Assembly: GCA_963920765.1 (NCBI GenBank)
Contig: OY987249.1
Coordinates: forward strand, 12,958,817 to 13,022,816
DNA: 64,000 bases
Source of the DNA: Ulota crispa
Taxonomy: Eukaryota; Streptophyta; Bryopsida; Orthotrichales; Orthotrichaceae
Direction of reading: 5' to 3'
Shown here: positions 55,919 through 64,000 of the stretch, piece by piece
Numbering within the stretch: position 1 is the first letter of the stretch
How the letters are laid out: the number at the start of each line of letters is the position of its first letter
The notes under the pieces: model-generated
The model's database searches: none
Told to the model about the DNA's origin: nothing
What the model saw: only the letters and a program-made list of their open reading frames with translations
Program-made: the position numbers and the translations under genes

Positions 55919-58315
55919 GTATGTATGTATATATATATACATATACATACATATATGTACATATATGTGTGTATATATGTGTGTATGTACAAGTATGATT
56001 CAGATACATAGTGTTGGTTTTGGGTTCATTTTAAATGCAAGTGCACGTATCTTATAGGATCATTATGTACATTGAAAAGATCCCTCATAAATCTTACAAG
56101 CATCATTTGAACTTCCTTATAGAAATGATTTCACAACCACATCCTTTCTACATTCTTTTTTACACACTTTTTTCAATGCAATATGAATTAGTTTGGGAAA
56201 AACATAGTTTTGGAACTTTTAAGTTTTACATTCTCAAATGAATATGTAGTAAATACAATTTCAAGAATTTAAATTTAAAACTCAAAAGTCCCAAAATCGA
56301 ATTTTTCACAAATTAATGAAATGCACATTTTTCATTATTTTCACATTCATTTTGCATGTTTTTTTTACATTCTTTGCTATTTTTTGACAGATGGCGACGG
56401 ATAAGTGTATCATGGGGTTTTTGTTTTTGGTCGTGGGTGGCGTTGTTGCAGTCATAGTTGTCAAAGTAAGGCCATTCCTTCCACATTGTACTTTGTATAT
56501 TATGCTATCAAATCCTAAAATCAATTAAGGTTCTGTACAAGCGAAAGGAAGGTAATGTGCAATGATGTTCTATGAGTAAGAATAAGAAAATCAGTATATC
56601 ATTTATGAAAACCTTACAACACGGCGTATGAGAATGTTACAAGTGAAATTTTTGTTGCAAGTCTAAGAAAGATTGATCACTAATTGTGACAAACATGGGG
56701 TGCATTATGATTAATGAAAGGGGATTGATATGTCTACCACACACTTTCAGCTATTCTATCACACCCCGAGGTAAATTTTAGATTCTAGCATCAAAAAGCT
56801 GAACTTAAGGATTTGGAATTTAGATTTGGACTTAGAGACCTTGATTTTGTTTAGAATCATAAAAAAAAAAGTTGTGACTGAACAACACCTAATGAAAAAG
56901 CTTAGCTTGGGGGAAAAGTATTACTTTTACTTTGGTTTATAAAAAAGATAAGCTTTTTTATTGGGTGTTGTTCAATTAGGGCCTTTTATGGCTCTAGACA
57001 AAATCAAGATCTTTAAGTCCAAATCTAAATTCCAAATCCTCAAATTGAGCTTTTTGATGCTAGAAATCTAAAATTAGCAAAAAGGATGTGATAAACATAT
57101 CAATCCCTTTAATGAAATAGCCAATTTATATCAAAACTATCCATAGACCTAAACAACTAGAAATTTGGCATGTGAACATCCAAATCCATTGTTTACATGG
57201 TCAAATTTGACCAACCTTGAAGGAATTTCACATTCAAAGGTGACATCTTCATAAACACAATGTTAAGTGTGGTTCTTAGGGCATCTCCAATGGACCCAAC
57301 AAGGAAGCCCAATATACCATGTCTGTTCTTTTAATAGACAACTAATTTAGGGAATTACTACTAGGACACCCTAAATTGCTAACCGGACACCCATGTGAGC
57401 ATGAAATGTGATTTTTAATGCTGATTTTTCATTTGAATCACAAAATTTGTTTCACCTTTATCATTCTAAGGCTATACTCAAAAAAAATAGGTGTGCTTAA
57501 ATTTGAAACTAAAAATATAGGACTTTTGAGTTATATAAAGCAAAAACACATCAAAAAAGAGTATTTGTGCTATAATGTTTCAACAAAAATTTGTATTTGT
57601 CTTGTTTTCTTTCAAGGAGGTGGTAATGCCATGATTAAATGAATGATGGGTCACTTGAATAAATCAAAAATAGCACTAAATGATCAAATTTCATGCTCAC
57701 AGGGGGTGTCCCATTAGCAATTTAGGATGTTGATGTAGTAATTCCCTTGATATAAACATAATTTTTGTACGGTTTGAAGGACATTGAAAATATTGTTGTA
57801 AAAACATAATAATAATTGGATTTGACCATTGAGTGATCTAGACCCTATCCTAACAAATGTCAACTAGCTTTCAAAGAAATTAGAGGTCTTTCCAACTCAA
57901 ACCCAAAGAAAGAAACTTCAAGCAAAGGGGTGGTACAATTTTTGTCTCATTGCACTCCTTGCTTTAAATTGGTCATAAAAGAAGTAATGTGCACAATAAA
58001 CAAATGTCTGAAAATTATGGTCCAAGGATATATATGTGCAATTTCTGAAAGACCAGGGGTTCTATACATTATAGCAAACTTCAGGGATACCCATAAACAA
58101 ATTCCTTGTTTAAAACCCTCACAAAGGCCACGTTTTACACCAAAGAAAATATAATTTTATCTAGCATGGTTGGATGTTCTTTCTAAGCCTGACTTGCATT
58201 GTGTTTTGTTGATGGGCCACAGATTGTGCAAGGTAAGTCAAAATCAAGTGCTACTCCTGCATCCTCCGCATCAGGGTCGAGGCGGCTATTGTCATTCATC
58301 CTCGACCTGGAGTAA
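47551..58315 (+). CDS. NPSN: Novel plant SNARE (NPSN-type Qb-SNARE)
   Basis: Nine exons (47,551-47,630; 48,424-48,516; 49,091-49,184; 50,240-50,369; 50,612-50,691; 51,336-51,392; 54,959-55,051; 56,391-56,465; 58,223-58,315) join in phase to 264 residues, the family length. Landmarks are an N-terminal helical domain ([42 protein letters not shown]), [20 protein letters not shown], and the SNARE motif at about 143-205 with the central Gln in GQTEQ (Q178). Then come [27 protein letters not shown], a membrane span (about 215-233) and a short basic, Ser-rich tail. NPSN11/13-type proteins act in membrane fusion at the cell plate and plasma membrane with a KNOLLE-type syntaxin. A GGTTAGGGTTTGG telo-box-like stretch precedes the ATG. 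The 795-nt coding sequence spans 10.8 kb because the introns are filled with mobile elements. The C-terminal tail differs from angiosperm proteins as I remember them. Confidence 0.93.
47813..48283. mobile_element. MITE-like inverted repeat in NPSN intron 1
   Basis: GGGTAGTCACAGC at 47,813 (duplicated in tandem at 47,838) is inverted at 48,270-48,283 (GCCGTGACTACCCC). Further inside, GAGAATGAGAATAAGAATG-like arms are also partly inverted. Target duplication is not resolved; TA or TAA are possible. Confidence 0.5.
48563..48983 (+). mobile_element. Stowaway MITE, copy 4, in NPSN intron 2
   Basis: The ends CTCCCTCTGTCCC and GGGACAGAGGGAG are flanked by TA (48,561-48,562 and 48,984-48,985). At 421 bp it lacks the internal duplication of about 140 bp seen in copy 1 and is otherwise collinear with it. 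It fills 421 of the 574 bp of the intron and begins 46 nt after the splice donor. Confidence 0.92.
49440..49529. repeat. ~45-bp tandem duplication in NPSN intron 3
   Basis: ATGCGTGGGCATAGTAAAC and ATGCGTGGCCATAGTATAC head two adjacent similar units (about 49,440-49,483 and 49,486-49,529) ending in CTTTCTCYTTGCAC. Confidence 0.8.
52657..52722. repeat. 22-bp tandem repeat, 3 copies, in NPSN intron 6
   Basis: Three units of ACCATACCCTTCTTTTATTT + AT are followed by a T/C-rich tract. Confidence 0.88.
53328..54229. mobile_element. TTAA-flanked element, piggyBac-like, 902 bp, in NPSN intron 6
   Basis: TTAA at 53,324-53,327 and 54,230-54,233 bound ends CCCTTTAGAGACCACC and, inverted, CCCTTCAAAGACCACAC (about 13 of 16 matching). 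This is the longest member of the family here. An open frame at 53,497-53,823 (108 codons) has no transposase motif and is probably chance. Confidence 0.7.
54752..54881. mobile_element. 130-bp CACTA-ended fold-back element in NPSN intron 6
   Basis: It begins CACTACAAGAAAACCATGG and ends with the diverged inverse (CCATGATTTTCTTATAATG). The whole sequence folds into two arms of about 63 bp around GTATAC. The flanking triplets AAT and ATT are not a clean duplication. The terminal motif matches that at 2481. Confidence 0.75.
55795..56020. repeat. Palindromic TA/CA microsatellite in NPSN intron 7
   Basis: AAACCAACACTATGTATCTG at 55,795 is inverted at the right end (CAGATACATAGTGTTGGTTT). The arms run about 55 bp into a long (TA)n/(CATA)n core, so the 226 bp form one large palindrome. 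A direct repeat TAGTGYTRGTTTTRGGTTCA lies at about 55,630 and 56,009. Confidence 0.88.
56720..57108. mobile_element. Mutator-like fold-back MITE with 9-bp duplication, NPSN intron 8
   Basis: GGGGATTGATATG at the left and CATATCAATCCCT at the right close a 389-bp fold-back with long imperfect arms (TTAGATTTGGACTTAGAGA inverted as TCTTTAAGTCCAAATCTAA). It is flanked by the perfect 9-bp direct repeat TTAATGAAA (56,711-56,719 and 57,109-57,117). Confidence 0.9.
57350..57746 (+). mobile_element. MITE family B (GGGAATTRCTA ends), copy 1, NPSN intron 8
   Basis: GGGAATTACTAC at the left is inverted at the right (GTAGTAATTCCC), with inner matches around GGACACCC and TTAGCAATTT. It is homologous in reverse orientation to 61,799-62,183. 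Flanks TTA and TTG suggest a decayed TTA duplication; the superfamily is not settled. Confidence 0.72.
57950..58105. mobile_element. Relic of the Mutator-like MITE (right arm), NPSN intron 8
   Basis: It matches the right arm of 33,612-33,926, with shared TGGTCCAAGG, TTTCTGAAA, CAGGGG and GCAAACTTCAGGG followed by ATACCCAT. The other arm is missing or unrecognisable. Confidence 0.6.
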
Positions 58316-58439
58316 TTCATCAATACCGCTAAACCCCTGGAGGCTTGGATTCGGCAACTGCGGAAGCTGCTTCATGATTTGAACCATACTCTCAGGTGAG
58401 CTCAAACTCCTACACTTATGCAAGTAATGCCATATTTAA

Positions 58440-58508
58440 CCCCTTGTTGCATGTGGTTCTCAAAATAAGATGGGAATTGGGGACAAAATTGTCTGCTTAT
58501 GCAAGGGG
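58440..58508. mobile_element. 69-bp TTAA-flanked micro-element
   Basis: TTAA at 58,436-58,439 and 58,509-58,512 bound CCCCTTGTTGCATG ... TATGCAAGGGG. In reverse orientation it is homologous to 60,793-60,863, sharing GACAATTTTGTCCCCAATT-like and TTATTTTGAGA-like blocks. It shares its right TTAA with the next element. Confidence 0.78.
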
Positions 58509-58512
58509 TTAA

Positions 58513-59446
58513 CCCTTAAAGGACTGAGGAGCCTTTTGCGGTCAATACAATATTTAATATTTTCTTGTATTTGGAATGTATCCACACCTTTACTACATTT
58601 GAGATTAGCAAAAAAGTTAGAATATAGACCAATGCGGTTCTAGTGAGCTAGTCAAGATCCCAAATTACAAGTTTTTATTGGTAGCAAATGCCAGTTATAC
58701 GAAAGCTTATTTACTATATAATATGTAGAGCGGTCCTTTAACCCCTTAGCGCCCGGAGTTGATTTTGCTTCTAGGGGTCATTCTAGACCTTTCCCCCTTT
58801 TATTGGGTGCCATGACCTCAAAATCAAGATCTGTTTTAATTCACGGCTGAATTGGATGCATGACTCGGATGTGCACATGGTTTAGCAAAATCAATAAACA
58901 TTCACCGTACCATTTCAGAGTTTATAGGAGGCAAAGTGCCATTGACTTTTTCAAAATCCACCATTTCTGGGCATGGTTTGGGGGTTAAATTGAAATGGTC
59001 GTTTGTTTCAGTAGGAATTTCGGGCTGTAATTTTTGGGGGGTCTTCAAGGTCCTGTTGGGCTTCGAAATCAAAAATTTCAGCAGATTCTGATGTTCCGAA
59101 GGCGGTGGATGGGGAGCTTCTTCGGCCAGTCCTTCGCTGTTCTTCGGCCAGTCCTTCGCTGTTTTTATCTGGCTTCAGACCAAAGGTAGCCGGTGTTCTA
59201 CCCCCACAGCCCACTCGCAGAACTGTCGAGAAACAAAAATGGCTAGATAAACAGAGATCATATCCCTTTTCACGCATGTCACAAATCCAAACGCTTGATC
59301 GCCACTCGCCAGCATGAGCAGTACCCATCCACTAATACCCCAAGTACAGTCCTGCAAGGGTACCCTTCCCCTTTCAATGCGTGTTTGGGCAAAATTAAAT
59401 TCAGAGAGACCACATTCTAGCTTGTGGGGCATTTAGGGGTTAAGGG
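58513..59446. mobile_element. TTAA-flanked element interrupted by another TTAA element
   Basis: The left end CCCTTAAAGGACTG (after TTAA 58,509-58,512) pairs with GGTCCTTTAA at 58,732-58,741, continued by GGG before TTAA at 59,447-59,450. The terminal repeat is split by the inner element, which used the TTAA inside it. Without the insertion the outer element is about 232 bp. Confidence 0.75.
58742..59439. mobile_element. 698-bp TTAA-flanked element nested in the terminal repeat of another
   Basis: TTAA at 58,738-58,741 and 59,440-59,443 bound CCCCTTAGCGCCC ... GGGGCATTTAGGGG. The ends resemble those of 30,024-30,606. It contains a 22-bp tandem duplication (TTCGGCCAGTCCTTCGCTGT) near 59,118-59,161 and an extra GGGGGTTAA at about 58,984, so it may itself be composite. 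Confidence 0.72.
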
Positions 59447-59450
59447 TTAA

Positions 59451-60788
59451 AGTCCCAAGCCATTCTGAAATTTCAAATTTTGATTGGTGAAAATTTTGAA
59501 ATTGGAGTTTTCAGGGGCTTCAAAGTTATAAATTGATTTTGGGTCAATGAGCAAGGGGATCCAAAAAAACCGTAGAGTGAGTCGAACAAAATTACAAAAT
59601 CACCGGTTGAAATTCGATTTTATTGGATAGCAAAGAGCTAGATTTTCCAAAAACACTAATTATGGTATAATTATGTAGGCAGTACTTGGCGCATATGCTC
59701 AAAAGAACAATTGAAAATGAAAAATGTTGGACCTTTTTTAGGAGTTTAAAACCTCCATAGACATTGATTTGGATAGTTTGAAGTTCAAAAGAAATCAAAT
59801 AGGTTTGGAAATCTATGCAAGCCATCAAGATTTGAGTAAAACATCAGGAAATCTATTCAAAATATTAGGAGATTTATGTCTCTCAACATCAAGAGATCTC
59901 TTGATGTTTTGCAAACATGATTCAAAATAATATGAAGTTTAGTTGAATATGGCATGTCATACTATGTGTCAAGTTGTATTAAAGCAAGCCTACATGTTAG
60001 CATCTGTTTTAAGTTTTGGTGCCAAGGAAGTGGAACTTTATTATAAGAGCTGAAATTAGCAACATGGAAACACAAGTGCCAAGTTGCAACAAAAAATTAA
60101 ATTAAATGTACATAAAAAAATTTACTAGGTTTTTTTGGCATTTTAAAACCTATAATAGTTGGGATATGAAATTGAGCTGAAACTTGTTGAGTTGAGACTT
60201 GAGAAATGGGACGTGTAAACTTCTGTACAAGTATAAACACCCATTTTTAAAAACTAAGATTCTCTTTATACCCAAACAAAGAAGCTGCATGATAATACCT
60301 ACTGGAGTTGATGGCCTAGCTTTTGAAGGTCATACGGATTTTGGGTATTGTAGAGCAAAATGGGCCCAAAGAATTAACCATCAATATATAACCACCAATA
60401 CATGTTGACAACTGTATAAACATTCATCAATTGAAGGAAGATGAATTGTGAACATCTTATTACCAAAATTCCTTAGAAATCGGGTGAGGTCTTTCTAAAA
60501 GAAGTGGACTTGACAAGATATTTGAGAGGCTTGAGATTGGTGTGCTTTTGATGTCATGCCAAAAAAACATGATGTTGACATTCTCTATTCATGAGGGCCC
60601 TCAAATTGTAATTTTAGAGCTTGAAGTTGAATTTATGAGTCCTCTTATTGTCTAGTATTTTCACCAACCAAAAAAATGTTGTTCACCTACAAGAATATGC
60701 ACCTTGCATTATTCTATTTTTATTGATTAGGAAATCTTGATTTGCACTTATTAACATGAACTTGCATATTGGGTATGAATCAAGATGT
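59451..60788. other. Intergenic DNA; one 24-bp palindrome
   Basis: No gene recognised. A perfect 24-bp palindrome centred on AGATCT (CATCAAGAGATCTCTTGATG plus two bases each side) lies at 59,885-59,908. Confidence 0.45.
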
Positions 60789-60792
60789 TTAA

Positions 60793-60863
60793 CCCCTCAT
60801 TGCCTACGTAAACAAAATTGTCCCCAATTTGCTTGTATTTTGAGATCTGCACGCAATGAGGGG
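60793..60863. mobile_element. 71-bp TTAA-flanked micro-element, second copy
   Basis: TTAA at 60,789-60,792 and 60,864-60,867 bound CCCCTCATTGC ... GCAATGAGGGG, an 11-bp inverted repeat. The inside matches the reverse complement of 58,440-58,508. Confidence 0.82.
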
Positions 60864-60867
60864 TTAA

Positions 60868-61798
60868 TGAGTAAAAACAAATCAATTCAAGATGTATTCT
60901 CTTGTATTGACTCCTCTCAACCAAAGTGTAAAGAAGATTGTTGTAATGTCTAAATTTCAATTTCAAGTTTATACTTAATTGATTACTGCTTGCCTATTAC
61001 TTGAGACATCCATTTAATTGAGAAATCACTAATCCATATGATTGTGCTTTCAGGTTGATGGAGCTCCATTATTTTTGAATTCCCCACACACTTTTGTACC
61101 ACATTTAATCCAAGCATCACATGACCAAAAGATGTACTTAGGATTCATAAAGAAACTATTGGATGCCTTAAAAAGGCGCTTTACATATTACTCCAAATTA
61201 AAGAACAAGCCACCAAAACTACCTTTACAAATTTTCCAACCACAAATTTGCTTGTTGAAGAAATCTAGGTTAGCTTCACTATGCACTGCTTTGTACTACT
61301 CCCCAAACTTGTTTTGAACTAATCCCCATTTACAATCCTAAAGGTCATCAATTAGGCCCAAGATTTTATCAGACCCAAATATAAAATGGCCAAAAGTACT
61401 CTTGCAGCCATATTCTGTGTGTTTTATAATTCCACGTAAGAGATCAAAGTACAGTGAGTAGTTTATCTGCAATGTCCTAGTGTCATATTGGACAATGAAA
61501 GCTTATTTCTTGTTTTCATTTGTGAGGGCACTTACTTTAGAAATACTGTACCTTCAATTGAGATTCCACGCTTGAACAAAATGCCAACAGCTTTTCACAG
61601 ATGGCCCGTTCATTGTAGCATTGTAGATAAGATTCCATTTGCAATGTGAGATTAGGCTTCAAAATTACAAGGCCAACGTTTAGAGAATGAATACTTTTCA
61701 ATGAAAAAAAAACTGCAAATGTCCTTGTGCTTTAGTATGTTGTGCCTAAGATTTGACATGTACATAATAAGAGTCTCTCTGCCAAACAGAGTACTATA
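60868..61798. other. AT-rich intergenic DNA
   Basis: No gene or bounded element recognised; the open frame at 61,042-61,317 has no known similarity. Confidence 0.4.
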
Positions 61799-62183
61799 GG
61801 GAATTGCTAAAGCCACACCCTTATGACCATGTAATTTGAGAATTTAATGCCATTTTTTTTATTCAAGTGATCCATCATTCATTCAATCACAGCATTATAA
61901 CCTCTTTGAAAGAAAAAAGAACAAATATAATTCTTTGTTGAACTTTTATTGCACTATTGCCAATTTTTTATATGTTTTTACTTCAAGTGATTCAATAGTC
62001 CTACATTTTTAGTTTCAAATTTAAGCACCTCCAATTTTTTTGAATGTAGCCTTAGAATGATAAAGGTGAAACATATCCTTTCATCTTATTTAAAAAAATC
62101 AGCATTAATTTCTCACATTTCATGCTCAAAGCACACCTTGGAGTGTGGCGTTAGCAATTTTGGGTGTGGCTTTAGCAATTCCC
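61799..62183 (-). mobile_element. MITE family B, copy 2
   Basis: GGGAATTGCTAAAGCCACACC at the left is inverted at the right (GGTGTGGCTTTAGCAATTCCC), a near-perfect inverted repeat of about 21 bp. It is homologous in reverse orientation to 57,350-57,746 (shared GAATGATGGRTCACTTGAAT and TCTTTCAAAGAGG-like blocks). TA flanks both ends. Confidence 0.82.
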
Positions 62184-62301
62184 TAAATATAATAACCAAA
62201 AGAGATAATAAACTATCACTAAATGGTCACAAGCTTCATCCTTTAATTGTGAAAGGATTGTTCATTGTAATGAAGGTGTGAGAATTCCAAATTACAATGT
62301 G

Positions 62302-62685
62302 GTAAGGTAGGAGCACCCATGGGCATCACTGACAAAGTCAAGGAGCCATAAGTATAAAAACAAATGGTTATAGGTACTTAAGTGATAGTTATGAGTGACA
62401 AAGTGATGGTTGTGGGCAGTTGGCATGAAAGTTTTGAGTACCCATCTCACTAATCAAGAACCAACAAGCCTTGTTTTTAGCATCTCTTACACATGGTTCC
62501 TACAATTTCAGTGATTTTGGACTTCAAGAAATCTTTGTAAACAAATGCTTGCAGTTGGAACCTTGAAATTGATGCCAATATTTTTGGTTTCCACTTCATA
62601 ACTTCAGTATTTTTTTCGAAGTTAATCAATTGTGTCACCTCCTCCAAAACCCTTATTTCCACGGTTACGGGTGCGCCTACCTTAC
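62302..62685. mobile_element. MITE family A, copy 3
   Basis: GTAAGGTAGGAGCACCC and GGGTGCGCCTACCTTAC bound 384 bp homologous to 31,634-32,049 and 39,993-40,474. It has only about two GTGATRGTTRTG units where copy 2 has six or seven. Confidence 0.8.
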
Positions 62686-63118
62686 CTTCAGTTATAACAA
62701 AGCATCAAACGTGAGAAATGACAATTAGGTTATTATTATGATTTGCAAACAATGTGTCCAGAGAACTGGTAATCAAAAGCAAATCACTGCTTCTTGTCAT
62801 CAATAAAAACTAAAAATAAAGACGTATACAATCATGAAATGGTACAGATACAAATGAATGGATTACAATATTGAATTGTGAAGGAACTGGCTACTCTCGA
62901 GTTCACAAATAGTTCAAAGAGTACTCAGTCCATGCATTGTGAATGTCCTAGAGAGATACAATCAATCGTGGATGGTTCTACAAAAAATGTTCCATGTCAC
63001 CAGTTTCACTTGTCGCAGGAGGTCACTTCAGAAATATTGTGACCATACCCACAATGGGCTATACGCACACGATTAATGAAGTATTTAAAACAGGGCAACT
63101 CTACCATACTGAAGTTCT

Positions 63119-64000
63119 TCAAGCACCCAACTCCTTCAAGAGTTCAATAACAGGGTTCAACGAGCTATCGTTCTGCACAAACGTCACGGCAAAACGAACA
63201 TTAGTGGTAGAAAAAGCTAATATACCATTGTAAACAATATATATCGTAATTCACAGCACAAATGCTGGTGAGGATTTCAAATCTGGTCTAGGTTTAGAGT
63301 GAATCACATCACTACAACTCCGCACCAAAACCCAAATCATAAAAGCTCAGTTGATGAGCTGGCATAAGCTGCATATAATAGTATGTAAAACCACATCCAC
63401 AAAAACTCTATTAAATATAAGATTAACGGTTTACAAAAAGACAACAACACGAGAGGAAATTGTACTAACCAGAACAACAATATCATAAGCCTCCTTGTAG
63501 GTCTCCAGCCAGTTCTCAGCATTCTCGTTTCTGTGCACAAGGTTCCGACAAAAACTTGTGAAAAAACAAGACCACAGAACAGACGCAACACCAGCGAACT
63601 TACTGAGAGAACTCAAATTGTAACAGTGACCCCATTGGAATTTGTCGGATCAGCCATCCGTGACTTTTCCTTACCCCATCGATATTTTTAGTGATGCTCC
63701 CTAGTCTTTGAAATATACGATTTGACTAGTTCTGCAATTCTAATATCTAAAAGGGAAAGCAAAGACACCTTTATTGAAATGAGGGGAAATCAGCGACTTA
63801 CAGAAAGCCCACAGAAATTCGACTCTCATAGTCCACACCGTCAGACATTCCAAGGTCGCCAAGATGATCTCCCAATAGCAGCACATTTGAACGACCTTGC
63901 ACTATGGCTGCACCAGCGACAGGAATCTCATTATCCCCAACAAGATTTCCATCATCATCGTGAAGAGGTGTTGCCATCTCCAAAGCATGCTCGTTTTTGT
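63119..64000 (-). CDS. Cytosolic 5'-nucleotidase, UMPH-1 (NT5C3-like) family, C-terminal part
   Basis: Minus-strand exons at 64,000 (edge)-63,802, 63,530-63,470 and 63,172-63,119 join in phase. The visible protein reads KNEHALEMATPLHDDDG, then NVLLLGDHLGDLGMSDGVDY, ISVGFLNENAENWLETYKEA, YDIVVLNDSSLNPVIELLKE and LGA before the stop. GDHLGDLGMSDG is the HAD motif IV region whose acidic residues bind Mg2+ in the nucleoside-monophosphate phosphatases of this family (IMP/UMP/CMP hydrolysis). The N-terminal catalytic Asp motif lies beyond the window. Splice sites are CT|GTAAGT, CTG|GTTAGT and TGCACAG/GTGCAG acceptors. This is the only host gene on the minus strand here and is convergent with NPSN. 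Confidence 0.9.

Noticed and set aside
55752..56057. Tyr/Ile/His repeat proteins on both strands
   Set aside because: Artefact of the palindromic TA/CATA microsatellite.
57284..57303. GGGCATCTCCAATGGACCC, resembling a common plant Tourist end
   Set aside because: No inverted partner was found within 1 kb, so no element can be bounded.
1..64000. CRISPR arrays, operons, ribosome-binding sites, rRNA or tRNA genes
   Set aside because: The tandem repeats lack repeat-spacer structure, the genome is eukaryotic, and no tRNA-like cloverleaf or rRNA segment was recognised on reading.

Overview
This is nuclear DNA of a streptophyte plant. Five multi-exon genes have GT..AG introns and plant-type products, with homologues across green plants, set in AT-rich DNA full of small mobile elements. 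I cannot name the species. Long introns loaded with miniature elements and a possible piggyBac-like family make a seed-free plant (bryophyte, fern or lycophyte) my guess, at low confidence.

Layout. 1-22,000 is a gene-free graveyard. It holds a decayed CACTA/En-Spm transposase on the minus strand (about 10,277-3,820), an unrecognised degenerate ORF (13,440-14,563), and a PIF/Harbinger element with a dead transposase (16,267-17,556) and a convergent Myb/SANT-like ORF (19,588-18,285). It ends in a 40-copy, 23-bp minisatellite (21,105-22,036) directly in front of the first gene. From 22 kb the genes run head to tail on the plus strand: an ENTH-domain epsin-like clathrin adaptor (23,665-26,716), a predicted chloroplast DUF4336 protein (31,205-36,530), a SETD9-like SET-domain protein (40,667-44,847) and a novel-plant-SNARE (NPSN) Qb-SNARE (47,551-58,315). 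The last gene, the C-terminal part of a UMPH-1-type cytosolic 5'-nucleotidase, is on the minus strand and runs off the right edge. I assembled every gene from spliced exons whose phases join without a frame break.

Function. The ENTH protein and NPSN both act in endomembrane traffic, in coat recruitment and membrane fusion (cell plate). The others are unrelated housekeeping proteins. I see no operon-like logic or pathway cluster.

The most interesting content is the non-coding DNA. I see about ten elements flanked by TTAA with CCCCT/CCCTT-type inverted ends, resembling piggyBac. Two are only about 70 bp long, and one is nested in the terminal repeat of another so that its target site can be reconstructed. 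There are also four copies of a Stowaway family, one inserted at a splice donor and carrying an 869-bp Tc1-like palindrome; two Mutator-like fold-back elements with perfect 9-bp target duplications; Tourist-like elements; and a three-copy family with an internal minisatellite. Together these make up much of the intron length of the genes.
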